The translations under genes and the position numbers were made by a program. A stretch of 64,000 bases of DNA. Source: Petrolisthes cinctipes. Taxonomy: Eukaryota > Arthropoda > Malacostraca > Decapoda > Porcellanidae. This document shows, piece after piece, positions 37,170 through 51,360 of the stretch. The stretch spans positions 2,356,001-2,420,000 of the forward strand of contig JAWQEG010000474.1 of NCBI GenBank assembly GCA_033782935.1. Reading direction: 5' to 3'. Position 1 is the first letter of the stretch; each line of letters starts with the position of its first letter. The notes beneath the pieces are model-generated. The model was not told the origin of the DNA. It was given only the letters and a program-made list of their open reading frames with translations, and ran no database searches.

Positions 37170-39510
37170 GATATTTAGGGGTCCCAGAAGCGATCTGTAC
37201 ATGCCTACTCCGTTTTAGAGTATTTTCAAAATACATGCTCAAAACATACTGAAAATCGATCTTTTAGGTGCACAAAAGTCGATATGTGCATGCATCTTCA
37301 GTACCCGTTTATATCTCAAATTCAGGCTCAAAACACCCGAAAATTCAATATTTTGAGGTCCCAGAAGCAATCTGTACATGCCTACTCAGTGCTAGAATAT
37401 TTTCAAAATATAGGCTAAAAACATGCTAAAAATCGATCTTTTAGGTGCCAAAAAGTCGATATCTCAAATTCAGTCCCAAAACACCCGAAAATTCGATATT
37501 TAGGGGTCCCAGAAGCGATCTGTACATGCCTACTCCGTGTTAGAGTATTTTCAAAATACATGCTCAAAACATACTGAAAATCGATCTTTTAGGTGCACAA
37601 AAGTCGATATGTGCATGCATCTTCAGTACCCGTTTATATCTCAAATTCAGGCTCAAAACACCCGAAAATTCAATATTTTGGGGTCCCAGAAGCAATCTGT
37701 ACATGCCTACTCAGTGTTAGAGTATTTTCAAAATACAGGCCCAAAACATGCTGAAAATCGATATTTTAGATGCCCAAAGTCAATATGTGCATGTATCTTC
37801 TGTACCCGTTTATATCTCAAATTCAGGCTCAAAACACCCGAAAATTCAATATTTTGGGGTCCCAGAAGCAATCTGTACATGCCTACACAGTGCTAGAATA
37901 TTTTCAAAATATAGGCTAAAAATCGACATTTTAGGTGCCAAAAAATCGATATCTCAAATTCAGTCCCAAAACACCCGAAAATTCGATATTTAGAGGTCCC
38001 AGAAGGTATCTGTACATGCCTACTCCGTGTTAGAGTATTTTCAAAATACAGGCCAAAATCATACTGAAAATCGATCTTTTAGGTGCCCAAAAGTCGATAT
38101 GTGCATGCATCTTCTGTACCCGTTTATATCTCAAATTCTGGCCCTAAACACCCGAAAATTCGATATTTTGGGGTCCCAGAAGCGATCTGTACATGCCAAC
38201 TCCGTGTTAGAGTATTTTCAAAATTCAGGCACAAAACATGCTGAAAATCGATATTTTTGGTGCCCAAAGACAATATGTGCATGTGTCTTCTGTACCCGTT
38301 TATATCTCGAATTCAGGCTCAAAACACCCGAAAATTCAATATTTTGGGGTCCCAGAAGCAATCTGTACAGTGCTAGAATATTTTCAAAATATAGGCTAAA
38401 AACATGCTAAAAATCGATCTTTTAGGTGCCCAAAACTCGATATCTCAAATTCAGTCCCAATAAAAAAATAAATTCGATATTTAGGGGTCCCAGAAGCGAT
38501 CTGTACATGCCTACTCCGTTTTAGAGTATTTTCAAAATACATGCTCAAAACATACTGAAAATCGATCTTTTAGGTGCACAAAAGTCGATATGTGCATGCA
38601 TCTTCAGTACCCGTTTATATCTCAAATTCAGGCTCAAAACACCCGAAAATTCAATATTTTGAGGTCCCAGAAGCAATCTGTACATGCCTACTCAGTGCTA
38701 GAATATTTTCAAAATATAGGCTAAAAACATGCTAAAAATCGATCTTTTAGGTGCCAAAAAGTCGATATCTCAAATTCAGTCCCAAAACACCCGAAAATTC
38801 GATATTTAGGGGTCCCAGAAGCGATCTGTACATGCCTACTCCGTGTTAGAGTATTTTCAAAATACATGCTCACAACATACTGAAAATCGATCTTTTAGGT
38901 GCACAAAAGTCGATATGTGCATGCATCTTCAGTACCCGTTTATATCTCAAATTCAGGCTCAAAACACCCGAAAATTCAATATTTTGGGGTCCCAGAAGCA
39001 ATCTGTACATGCCTACTCAGTGTTAGAGTATTTTCAAAATACAGGCCCAAAACATGCTGAAAATCGATATTTTAGATGCCCAAAGTCAATATGTGCATGT
39101 ATCTTCTGTACCCGTTTATATCTCAAATTCAGGCTCAAAACACCCGAAAATTCAATATTTTGGGGTCCCAGAAGCAATCTGTACATGCCTACACAGTGCT
39201 AGAATATTTTCAAAATATAGGCTAAAAATCGACATTTTAGGTGCCAAAAAATCTATATCTCAAATTCAGCCCCAAAACACCCGAAAATTCGATATTTAGA
39301 GGTCCCAGAAGGTATCTGTACATGCCTACTCCTTGTTAGAGTATTTTCAAAATACAGGCCAAAAACATACTGAAAATCGATCTTTTAGGTGCCCAAAAGT
39401 CGATATGAGCATGCATCTTCTGTACCCGTTTATATCTCAAATTCAGGCTCAAAACACCCGAAAATTCAATATTTTGGGGTCCCAGAAGCAATCTGTACAT
39501 CACTCAGTGC

Positions 39511-42195
39511 TAGAATATTTTCAAAATATAGGCTAAAAACATGCTAAAAATCGATCTTTTAGGGGCTAAAAAGTCGATATCTCAAATTCAGTCCCAAAAC
39601 ACCCGAAAATTCGATATTTAGGGGTCCCAGAAGTGATCTCTACATGCCTACTCCGTGTTAGAGTATTTTCAAAATACATGCTCAAAACATACTGAAAATC
39701 GATCTTTTAGGTGCACAAAAGTCGATATGTGCATGCTTCTTCAGTACCCGTTTATATCTCAAATTCAGGCTCAAAACACCCGAAAATTCAATATTTTGGG
39801 GTTCCAGAAGCAATCTGTACATGCCTACTCAGTGTTAGAGTATTTTCAAAATACAGGCCCAAAACATGCTGAAAATCGATATTTTAGATGCCCAAAGTCA
39901 ATATGTGCATGTATCTTCTGTACCCGTTTATATCTCAAATTCAGGCTCAAAACACCCGAAAATTCAATATTTTGGGGTCCCAGAAGCAATCTGTACATGC
40001 CTAGACAGTGCTAGAATATTTTCAAAATATAGGCTAAAAACATGCTAAAAATCGACATTTTGGGTGCCAAAAAATCGATATCTCAAATTCAGTCCCAAAA
40101 CACCCGAAAATTCGATATTTAGAGGTCCCAGAAGGTATCTGTACATGCCTACACTGTGTTAGAATATTTTCAAAATACAGGCCAAAGACATACTGAAAAT
40201 CGATCTTTTAGGTGCCCAAAAGTCGATATGTGCATGCATCTTCTGTACCCGTTTATATCTCAAATTCTGGCCCTAAACACCCGAAAATTCGATATTTTGG
40301 GGTCCCAGAAGCGATCTGTACATGCCTACTCCGTGTTAGAGTATTTTCAAAATACAGGCCCAAAACATGCTGAAAATCGATATTTTTGGTGCCCAAAGTC
40401 AATATGTGCATGTATCTTCTGTACCCGTTTATATCTCAAATTCAGGCTCAAAACACCCGAAAATTCAATATTTTGGGGTCCCAGAAGCAATCTGTACAGT
40501 GCTAGAATATTTTCAAAATATAGGCTAAAAACATGCTAAAAATCGATCTTTTAGGTGCCAAAAAGTCGATATCTCAAATTCAGTCCCAAAACACCCGAAA
40601 ATTCGATATTTAGGGGTCCCAGAAGCGATCTGTACATGCCTACTCCGTGTTAGAGTATTTTCAAAATACATGCTCAAAACATACTGAAAATCGATCTTTT
40701 AGGTGCACAAAAGTCGATATGTGCATGCATCTTCAGTACCCGTTTATATCTCAAATTCAGGCTCAAAACACCCGAAAATTCAATATTTTGGGGTCCCAGA
40801 AGCAATCTGTACATGCCTACTCAGTGTTAGAGTATTTTTAAAATACAGGCCCAAAACATGCTGAAAATCGATATTTTAGATGCCAAAAGTCAATATGTGC
40901 ATGTATCTTCTGTGTCCGTTTATATCTCAAATTCAGGCTGAAAACACCCGAAAATTCAATATTTTGGGGTCCCAGAAGCAATCTGTACATGCCTACACAG
41001 TGCTAGAATATTTTCAAAATATAGGCTAAAAACATGCTAAAAATCGACATTTTAGGTGCCAAAAAATCGATATCTCAAATTCAGTCCCAAAACACCCGAA
41101 AATTCGATATTTAGAGGTCCCAGAAGGTATCTGTACATGCCTACTCCGTGTTAGAGTATTTTCAAAATACAGGCCAAAAACATACTGAAAATCGATCTTT
41201 TAGGTGCCCAAAAGTCGATATGTGCATGCATCTTCTGTACCCGTTTATATCTCAAATTCTGGCCCTAAACACCCGAAAATTCGATATTTTGGGGTCCCAG
41301 AAGCGATCTGTACATGCCTACTCCGTGTTAGAGTATTTTCAAAATTCAGGCCCAAAACATGCTGAAAATCGATATTTTTGGTGCCCAAAGTCAATATGTG
41401 CATGTATCTTCTGTACCCGTTTATATCTCAAATTCAGGCTCAAAACACCCGAAAATTCAATATTTTGGGGTCCCAGAAGCAATCTGTACATGCCTACTCA
41501 GTGCTAGAATATTTTCAAAATATAGGGTAAAAACATGCTAAAAATCGATCTTTTAGGTGCCAAAAATTCGATATCTCATTTCAGTCCCAAAACACCCGAA
41601 AATTCGATATTTAGGGGTCCCAGAAGCGATCTGTACATGCATACTCCGTGTTAGAGTATTTTCAAAATACATGCTCAAAACATACTGAAAATCGATCTTT
41701 TAGGTGCACTAAAGTCGATATGTGCATGCATCTTCAGTACCCGTTTATATCTCAAATTCAGGCTCAAAACACCCGAAAATTCAATATTTTGGGGTTCCAG
41801 AAGCAATCTGTACATGCCTACTCAGTGTTAGAGTATTTTCAAAATACAGGCCCAAAACATGCTGAAAATCGATATTTTAGATGCCCAAAGTCAATATGTG
41901 CATGTATCTTCTATACCCGTTTATATCTCAAATTCAGGCTCAAAACACCCGAAAATTCAATATTTTGGGGTCCCAGAAGCAATCTGTACATGCCTACACA
42001 GTGCTAGAATATTTTCAAAATATAGGCTAAAAACATGCTAAAAATCGACATTTTAGGTGCCAAAAAATCGATATCTCAAATTCAGTCCCAAAACACCCGA
42101 AAATTCGATATTTAGAGGTCCCAGAAGGTATCTGTACATGCCTACTCCGTGTTAGAGTATTTTCAAAATACAGGCCAAAAACATACTGAAAATCG
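39511..42195 (+). repeat. Dispersed 2.7-kb block, left copy (7,813-bp offset)
   Basis: This block matches about 47324-50008. The rare mark 'aggggctaaaaagtcg' occurs at 39561 and 47374, and landmarks 39866/47679, 40156/47969, 40647/48460, 41148/48961 and 41648/49461 all differ by 7,813 bp. A number of substitutions separate the copies, so it is older than the tandem duplications or has been partly homogenised. Confidence 0.85.
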
Positions 42196-44955
42196 ATCTT
42201 TTAGGTGCCCAAAAGTCGATATGTGCATGCATCTTCTGTACCCGTTTATATCTCAAATTCTGGCCCTAAACACCCGAAAATTCGATATTTTGGGGTCCCA
42301 GAAGCGATCTGTACATGCCTACTCCGTGTTAGAGTATTTTCAAAATTCAGGCCCAAAACACGCTGAAAATCGATATTTTTGGTGCCCAAAGTCAATATGT
42401 GCATGTATCTTCTGTACCCGTTTATATCTCAAATTCAGGCTCAAAACAACCGAAAATTCAACATTTTGGGGTCCCAGATGCAATCTGTACATGCCTACTC
42501 AGTGCTAGAATATTTTCAAAATATAGGGTAAAAACATGCTAAAAATCGATCTTTTAGGTGCCAAACATTCGATATCTCTTTTTAGTCCCAAAACACCCGA
42601 AAATTCGATATTTAGGGGTCCCAGAAGCGATCTGTACATGCCTACTCCGTGTTAGAGTATTTTCAAAATACAGGCCCAAAACATGCTGAAAATCGATATT
42701 TTTGGTGCCCAAAGTCAATATGTGCATGTATCTTCTGTACCCGTTTATATCTCAAATTCAGGCTCAAAACACCCGAAAATTCAATATTTTGGGGTCCCAG
42801 AAGCAATCTGTACAGTGCTAGAATATTTTCAAAATATAGGCTAAAAACATGCTAAAAATCGATCTTTTAGGTGCCAAAAAGTCGATATCTCAAATTCAGT
42901 CCCAAAACACCCGAAAATTCGATATTTAGGGGTCCCAGAAGCGATCTGTACATGCCTACTCCGTGTTAGAGTATTTTCAAAATACATGCTCAAAACATAC
43001 TGAAAATCGATCTTTTAGGTGCACAAAAGTCGATATGTGCATGCATCTTCAGTACCCGTTTATATCTCAAATTCAGGCTCAAAACACCCGAAAATTCAAT
43101 ATTTTGGGGTCCCAGAAGCAATCTGTACATGCCTACTCAGTGTTAGAGTATTTTTAAAATACAGGCCCAAAACATGCTGAAAATCGATATTTTAGATGCC
43201 AAAAGTCAATATGTGCATGTATCTTCTGTGTCCGTTTATATCTCAAATTCAGGCTCAAAACACCCGAAAATTCAATATTTTGGGGTCCCAGAAGCAATCT
43301 GTACATGCCTACACAGTGCTAGAATATTTTCAAAATATAGGCTAAAAACATGCTAAAAATCGACATTTTAGGTGCCAAAAAATCGATATCTCAAATTCAG
43401 TCCCAAAACACCCGAAAATTCGATATTTAGAGGTCCCAGAAGGTATCTGTACATGCCTACTCCGTGTTAGAGTATTTTCAAAATACAGGCCAAAAACATA
43501 CTGAAAATCGATCTTTTAGGTGCCCAAAAGTCGATATGTGCATGCATCTTCTGTACCCGTTTATATCTCAAATTCTGGCCCTAAACACCCGAAAATTCGA
43601 TATTTTGGGGTCCCAGAAGCGATCTGTACATGCCTACTCCGTGTTAGAGTATTTTCAAAATTCAGGCCCAAAACATGCTGAAAATCGATATTTTTGGTGC
43701 CCAAAGTCAATATGTGCATGTATCTTCTGTACCCGTTTATATCTCAAATTCAGGCTCAAAACACCCGAAAATTCAATATTTTGGGGTCCCAGAAGCAATC
43801 TGTACATGCCTACTCAGTGCTAGAATATTTTCAAAATATAGGGTAAAAACATGCTAAAAATCGATCTTTTAGGTGCCAAAAATTCGATATCTCATTTCAG
43901 TCCCAAAACACCCGAAAATTCGATATTTAGGGGTCCCAGAAGCGATCTGTACATGCATACTCCGTGTTAGAGTATTTTCAAAATACATGCTCAAAACATA
44001 CTGAAAATCGATCTTTTAGGTGCACTAAAGTCGATATGTGCATGCATCTTCAGTACCCGTTTATATCTCAAATTCAGGCTCAAAACACCCGAAAATTCAA
44101 TATTTTGGGGTTCCAGAAGCAATCTGTACATGCCTACTCAGTGTTAGAGTATTTTCAAAATACAGGCCCAAAACATGCTGAAAATCGATATTTTAGATGC
44201 CCAAAGTCAATATGTGCATGTATCTTCTATACCCGTTTATATCTCAAATTCAGGCTCAAAACACCCGAAAATTCAATATTTTGGGGTCCCAGAAGCAATC
44301 TGTACATGCCTACACAGTGCTAGAATATTTTCAAAATATAGGCTAAAAACATGCTAAAAATCGACATTTTAGGTGCCAAAAAATCGATATCTCAAATTCA
44401 GTCCCAAAACACCCGAAAATTCGATATTTAGAGGTCCCAGAAGGTATCTGTACATGCCTACTCCGTGTTAGAGTATTTTCAAAATACAGGCCAAAAACAT
44501 ACTGAAAATCGATCTTTTAGGTGCCCAAAAGTCGATATGTGCATGCATCTTCTGTACCCGTTTATATCTCAAATTCTGGCCCTAAACACCCGAAAATTCG
44601 ATATTTTGGGGTCCCAGAAGCGATCTGTACATGCCTACTCCGTGTTAGAGTATTTTCAAAATTCAGGCCCAAAACATGCTGAAAATCGATATTTTTGGTG
44701 CCCAAAGTCAATATGTGCATGTATCTTCTGTACCCGTTTATATCTCAAATTCAGGCTCAAAACAACCGAAAATTCAACATTTTGGGGTCCCAGATGCAAT
44801 CTGTACATGCCTACTCAGTGCTAGAATATTTTCAAAATATAGGGTAAAAACATGCTAAAAATCGATCTTTTAGGTGCCAAACATTCGATATCTCTTTTTA
44901 GTCCCAAAACACCCGAAAATTCGATATTTAGGGGTCCCAGAAGCGATCTGTACAT
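40325..44955 (+). repeat. 2,316-bp tandem duplication
   Basis: Landmarks repeat at 2,316 bp: 40647/42963, 41148/43464, 41648/43964 and 42149/44465. Shared private marks include 'tatttttaaaatacaggccc' near 40833 and 43149, 'tctgtgtccg' near 40910 and 43226, and 'cgatatctctttttagtccc' near 42569 and 44885. Copies are about 40325-42640 and 42641-44955. The junction lies in a half-unit 2 shared by an A and a C monomer. Confidence 0.9.
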
Positions 44956-47323
44956 GCATACTCCGTGTTAGAGTATTTTCAAAGTACATGCTCAAAACAT
45001 ACTGAAAATCGATCTTTTAGGTGCACTAAAGTCGATATGTGCATGCATCTTCAGTACCCGTTTATATCTCAAATTCAGGCTCAAAACACCCGAAAATTCA
45101 ATATTTTGGGGTTCCAGAAGCAATCTGTACATGCCTACTCAGTGTTAGAGTATTTTCAAAATACAGGCCCAAAACATGCTGAAAATCGATATTTTAGATG
45201 CCCAAAGTCAATATGTGCATGTATCTTCTATACCCGTTTATATCTCAAATTCAGGCTCAAAACACCCGAAAATTCAATATTTTGGGGTCCCAGAAGCAAT
45301 CTGTACATGCCTACACAGTGCTAGAATATTTTCAAAATATAGGCTAAAAACATGCTAAAAATCGACATTTTAGGTGCCAAAAAATCGATATCTCAAATTC
45401 AGTCCCAAAACACCCGAAAATTCGATATTTAGAGGTCCCAGAAGGTATCTGTACATGCCTACTCCGTGTTAGAGTATTTTCAAAATACAGGCCAAAAACA
45501 TAATGAAAATCGATCTTTTAGGTGCCCAAAAGTCGATATGTGCATGCATCTTCTGTACCCGTTTATATCTCAAATTCTGGCCCTAAACACCCGAAAATTC
45601 GATATTTTGGGGTCCCAGAAGCGATCTGTACATGCCTACTCCGTGTTAGAGTATTTTCAAAATTCAGGCCCAAAACATGCTGAAAATCGATATTTTTGGT
45701 GCCCAAAGTCAATATGTGCATGTATCTTCTGTACCCGTTTATATCTCAAATTCAGGCTCAAAACACCCGAAAATTCAATATTTTGGGGTCCCAGAAGCAA
45801 TCTGTACATGCCTACTCAGTGCTAGAATATTTTCAAAATATAGGGTAAAAACATGCTAAAAATCGATCTTTTAGGTGCCAAACATTCGATATCTCATTTC
45901 AGTCCCAAAACACCCGAAAATTCGATATTTAGGGGTCCCAGAAGCGATCTGTACATGCCTACTCCGTGTTAGAGTATTTTCAAAATACAGGCCAAAAACA
46001 TACTGAAAATCGATCTTTTAGGTGCCCAAACGTCGATATGTGCATGCATCTTCTGTACCCGTTTATATATCAAATTCTGGCCCTAAACAACCGAAAATTC
46101 GATATTTTGGGGTCCCAGAAGCGATCTGTACATGCCTACTCCGTGTTAGAGTATTTTCAAAATTCAGGCCCAAAACATGCTGAAAATCGATATTTTTGGT
46201 GCCCAAAGTCAATATGTGCATGTATCTTCTGTACCCGTTTATATCTCAAATTCAGGCTCAAAACAACCGAAAATTCAATATTTTGGGGTCCCAGAAGCAA
46301 TCTGTACATGCCTACTCAGTGCTAGAATATTTTCAAAATATAGGGTAAAAACATGCTAAAAATCGATCTTTTAGGTGCCAAACATTCGATATCTCATTTC
46401 AGTCCCAAAACACCCGAAAATTCGATATTTAGGGGTCCCAGAAGCGATCTGTACATGCATACTCCGTGTTAGAGTATTTTCAAAATACATGCTCAAAACA
46501 TACTGAAAATCGATCTTTTAGGTGCACTAAAGTCGATATGTGCATGCATCTTCAGTACCCGTTTATATCTCAAATTCAGGCTCAAAACACCCGAAAATTC
46601 AATATTTTGGGGTTCCAGAAGCAATCTGTACATGCCTACTCAGTGTTAGAGTATTTTCAAAATACAGGCCCAAAACATGCTGAAAATCGATATTTTAGAT
46701 GCCCAAAGTCAATATGTGCATGTATCTTCTATACCCGTTTATATCTCAAATTCAGGCTCAAAACACCCGAAAATTCAATATTTTGGGGTCCCAGAAGCAA
46801 TCTGTACATGCCTAGACAGTGCTAGAATATTTTCAAAATATAGGCTAAAAACATGCTAAAAATCGACATTTTAGGTGCCAAAAAATCGATATCTCAAATT
46901 CAGTCCCAAAACACCCGAAAATTCGATATTTAGAGGTCCCAGAAGGTATCTGTACATGCCTACTCCGTGTTAGAGTATTTTCAAAATACAGGCCAAAAAC
47001 ATACTGAAAATCGATCTTTTAGGTGCCCAAAAGTCGATATGTGCATGCATCTTCTGTACCCGTTTATATCTCAAATTCTGGCCCTAAACACCCGAAAATT
47101 CGATATTTTGGGGTCCCAGAAGCGATATGTACATGCCTACTCCGTGTTAGAGTATTTTCAAAATTCAGGCCCAAAACATGCTGAAAATCGATATTTTTGG
47201 TGCCCAAAGTCAATATGTGCATGTATCTTCTGTACCCGTTTATATCTCAAATTCAGGCTCAAAACAACCGAAAATTCAATATTTTGGGGTCCCAGAAGCA
47301 ATCTGTACATGCCTACTCAGTGC

Positions 47324-50008
47324 TAGAATATTTTCAAAATATAGGCTAAAAACATGCTAAAAATCGATCTTTTAGGGGCTAAAAAGTCGATATCTCAAAT
47401 TCAGTCCCAAAACACCCGAAAATTCGATATTTAGTGGTCCCAGAAGTGATCTGTACATGCCTACTCCGTTTTAGAGTATTTTCAAAATACATGCTCAAAA
47501 CATACTGAAAATCGATCTTTTAGGTGCACAAAAGTCGATATGTGCATGCATCTTCAGTACCCGTTTATATCTCAAATTCAGGCTCAAAACACCCGAAAAT
47601 TCAATATTTTGGGGTTCCAGAAGCAATCTGTACATGCCTACTCAGTGTTAGAGTATTTTCAAAATACAGGCCCAAAACATGCTGAAAATCGATATTTTAG
47701 ATGCCCAAAGTCAATATGTGCATGTATCTTCTGTACCCGTTTATATCTCAAATTCAGGCTCAAAACACCCGAAAATTCAATATTTTGGGGTCCCAGAAGC
47801 AATCTGTACATGCCTAGACAGTGCTAGAATATTTTCAAAATATAGGCTAAAAACATGCTAAAAATCGACATTTTGGGTGCCAAAAAATCGATATCTCAAA
47901 TTCAGTCCCAAAACACCCGAAAATTCGATATTTAGAGGTCCCAGAAGGTATCTGTACATGCCGACACTGTGTTAGAGTATTTTCAAAATACAGGCCAAAG
48001 ACATACTGAAAATCGATCTTTTAGGTGCCCAAAAGTCGATATGTGCATGCATCTTCTGTACCCGTTTATATCTCAAATTCTGGCCCTAGACACCCGAAAA
48101 TTCGATATTTTGGGGTCCCAGAAGCGATCTGTACATGCCTACTCCGTGTTAGAGTATTTTCAAAATACAGGCCCAAAACATGCTGAAAATCGATATTTTT
48201 GGTGCCCAAAGTCAATATGTGCATGTATCTTCTGTACCCGTTTATATCTCAAATTCAGGCTCAAAACACCCGAAAATTCAATATTTTGGGGTCCCAGAAG
48301 CAATCTGTACAGTGCTAGAATATTTTCAAAATATAGGCTAAAAACATGCTAAAAATCGATCTTTTAGGTGCCAAAAAGTCGATATCTCAAATTCAGTCCC
48401 AAAACACCCGAAAATTCGATATTTAGGGGTCCCAGAAGCGATCTGTACATGCCTACTCCGTGTTAGAGTATTTTCAAAATACATGCTCAAAACATACTGA
48501 AAATCGATCTTTTAGGTGCACAAAAGTCGATATGTGCATGCATCTTCAGTACCCGTTTATATCTCAAATTCAGGCTCAAAACACCCGAAAATTCAATATT
48601 TTGGGGTCCCAGGAGCAATCTGTACATGCCTACTCAGTGTTAGAGTATTTTTAAAATACAGGCCCAAAACATGCTGAAAATCGATATTTTAGATGCCCAA
48701 AGTCAATATGTGCATGTATCTTCTGTACCCGTTTATATCTCAAATTCAGGCTCAAAACACCTGAAAATTCAATATTTTGGGGTCCCAGAAGCAATCTGTA
48801 CATGCCTACACAGTGCTAGAATATTTTCAAAATATAGGCTAAAAACATGCTAAAAATCGACATTTTAGGTGCCAAAAAATCGATATCTCAAATTCAGTCC
48901 CAAAACACCCGAAAATTCGATATTTAGAGGTCCCAGAAGGTATCTGTACATGCCTACTCCGTGTTAGAGTATTTTCAAAATACAGGCCAAAAACATACTG
49001 AAAATCGATCTTTTAGGTGCCCAAAAGTCGATATGTGCATGCATCTTCTGTACCCGTTTATATCTCAAATTCTGGCCCTAAACACCCGAAAATTCGATAT
49101 TTTGGGGTCCCAGAAGCGATCTGTACATGCCTACTCCGTGTTAGAGTATTTTCAAAATTCAGGCCCAAAACATGCTGAAAATCGATATTTTTGGTGCCCA
49201 AAGTCAATATGTGCATGTATCTTCTGTACCCGTTTATATCTCAAATTCAGGCTCAAAACACCCGAAAATTCAATATTTTGGGGTCCCAGAAGCAATCTGT
49301 ACATGCCTACTCAGTGCTAGAATATTTTCAAAATATAGGGTAAAAACATGCTAAAAATCGATCTTTTAGGTGCCAAAAATTCGATATCTCATTTCAGTCC
49401 CAAAACACCCGAAAATTCGATTTTTAGGGGTCCCAGAAGCGATCTGTACATGCATACTCCGTGTTAGAGTATTTTCAAAATACATGCTCAAAACATACTG
49501 AAAATCGATCTTTTAGGTGCACTAAAGTCGATATGTGCATGCATCTTCAGTACCCGTTTATATCTCAAATTCAGGCTCAAAACACCCGAAAATTCAATAT
49601 TTTGGGGTTCCAGAAGCAATCTGTACATGCCTACTCAGTGTTAGAGTATTTTCAAAATACAGGCCCAAAACATGCTGAAAATCGATATTTTAGATGCCCA
49701 AAGTCAATATGTGCATGTATCTTCTATACCCGTTTATATCTCAAATTCAGGCTCAAAACACCCGAAAATTCAATATTTTGGGGTCCCAGAAGAAATCTGT
49801 ACATGCCTACACAGTGCTAGAATATTTTCAAAATATAGGCTAAAAACATGCTAAAAATCGACATTTTAGGTGCCAAAAAATCGATATCTCAAATTCAGTC
49901 CCAAAACACCCGAAAATTCGATATTTAGAGGTCCCAGAAGGTATCTGTACATGCCTACTCCGTGTTAGAGTATTTTCAAAATACAGGCCAAAAACATACT
50001 GAAAATCG
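47324..50008 (+). repeat. Dispersed 2.7-kb block, right copy
   Basis: This is the partner of 39511-42195. Its right edge is a monomer fusion near 50008, where an A1 front ('catactgaaaatcgat') passes directly into B sequence ('atttttggtgccc'), so one monomer was deleted at or after the duplication. Confidence 0.85.
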
Positions 50009-51360
50009 ATATTTTTGGTGCCCAAAGTCAATATGTGCATGTATCTTCTGTACCCGTTTATATCTCAAATTCAGGCTCAAAACAACCGAAAATTCAATAT
50101 TTTGGGGTCCCAGAAGCAATCTGTACATGCCTACTTAGTGCTAGAATATTTTCAAAATATAGGGTAAAAACATGCTAAAAATCGATCTTTTAGGTGCCAA
50201 ACATTCGATATCTCATTTCAGTCCCAAAACACCCGAAAATTCGATATTTAGGGGTCCCAGAAGCGATCTGTACATGCATACTCCGTGTTAGAGTATTTTC
50301 AAAATACATGCTCAAAACATACTGAAAATCGATCTTTTAGGTGCACTAAAGTCGATATGTGCATGCATCTTCAGTACCCGTTTATATCTCAAATTCAGGC
50401 TCAAAACACCCGAAAATTCAATATTTTGGGGTTCCAGAAGCAATCTGTACATGCCTACTCAGTGTTAGAGTATTTTCAAAATACAGGCCCAAAACATGCT
50501 GAAAATCGATATTTTAGATGCCCAAAGTCAATATGTGCATGTATCTTCTGTACCCGTTTATATCTCCAATTCAGGCTCAAAACACCCGAAAATTCAATAT
50601 TTTGGGGTCCCAGAAGCAATCTGTACATGCCTACACAGTGCTAGAATATTTTCAAAATATAGGCTAAAAACATGCTAAAAATCGACATTTTAGGTGCCAA
50701 AAAATCGATATCTCAAATTCAGTCCCAAAACACCCGAAAATTCGATATTTAGGGGTCCCAGAAGGTATCTGTACATGCCTACTCCGTGTTAGAGTGTTTT
50801 CAAAATACAGGCCAAAATCATACTGAAAATCGATCTTGTAGGTGCCCAAAAGTCGATATGTGCATGCATCTTCTGTACCCGTTTATATCTCAAATTCTGG
50901 CCCTAAACACCCGAAAATTCGATATTTTGGGGTCCCAGATGCGATCTGTACATTCCTACTCCGTGTTAGAGTATTTTCAAAATTCAGGCCCAAAACATGC
51001 TGAAAATCGATATTTTTGGTGCCCAAAGTCAATATGTGCATGTATCTTCTGTACCCGTTTATATCTCGAATTCAGGCTCAAAACACCCGAAAATTCTATG
51101 TTTTGTTGTCCCAGAAGCAATCTGTACAGTGCTAGAATATTTTCAAAATATAGGCTAAAAACATGCTAAAAATCGATCTTTTAGGTGCCAAAAAGTCGAT
51201 ATCTCAAATTCAGTCCCAAAACACCCGAAAATTCGATATTTAGGGGTCCCAGAAGCGATCTGTACATGCCTACTCCGTTTTAGAGTATTTTCAAAATACA
51301 TGCTCAAAACATACTGAAAATCGATCTTTTAGGTGAACAAAAGTAGATATGTGCATGCAT
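50009..51360 (+). repeat. Mixed 992/824-bp units
   Basis: These are ordinary A/B/C monomers linking the 1,001-bp domain to the 2,475-bp duplication. The interval 49672-50496 is 824 bp because of the A/B fusion near 50008. A cluster of private changes lies near 50786-51115 ('gagtgttttc', 'tcttgtaggtg', 'gtacattcc', 'tctatgttttgttgtccc'). There is no gene. Confidence 0.85.

Larger units (their letters stand above)
36242..38854 (+). repeat. 1,306-bp tandem duplication (two full copies)
   Basis: Copies share three private mutations at exact 1,306-bp spacing: an 11-bp deletion at 36608 and 37914 (third at 39220), 'caataaaaaaataaattcg' near 37151 and 38457, and 'catgccaactccg' near 36887 and 38193. 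Inside each copy an A monomer is followed directly by C (177+148 = 325 bp), so a B monomer has been lost. The third, partial copy runs to about 39240. Confidence 0.9.
32901..39510 (+). repeat. 992-bp units with a 1,306-bp tandem duplication
   Basis: Unit starts at 33245, 34237, 35239 and 36231 show 992 to 1,002-bp spacing. From about 36242 a 1,306-bp unit (981 + 325 bp) is present twice with a partial third. An A/B fusion near 32920-32960 explains the 824-bp interval 32421-33245. Two small losses near 33048 ('cacccgatattc') and 39500 ('tacatcactcag') are private. There is no gene. Confidence 0.9.
39511..50010 (+). repeat. 1,001-bp phased domain with large duplications
   Basis: A1 starts at 41148 and 42149, and at 43464, 44465 and 45466, are 1,001 bp apart: two full-length trimers with one base lost in the C monomer ('gatatctcatttcag'). 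The domain carries its own marks: 'atagggtaaaaac', 'ggtgcactaaag', 'tctatacccg', and 'catgcatactccg'. It contains the 2,316-bp tandem duplication and both halves of the 7,813-bp offset repeat. There is no gene. Confidence 0.9.
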
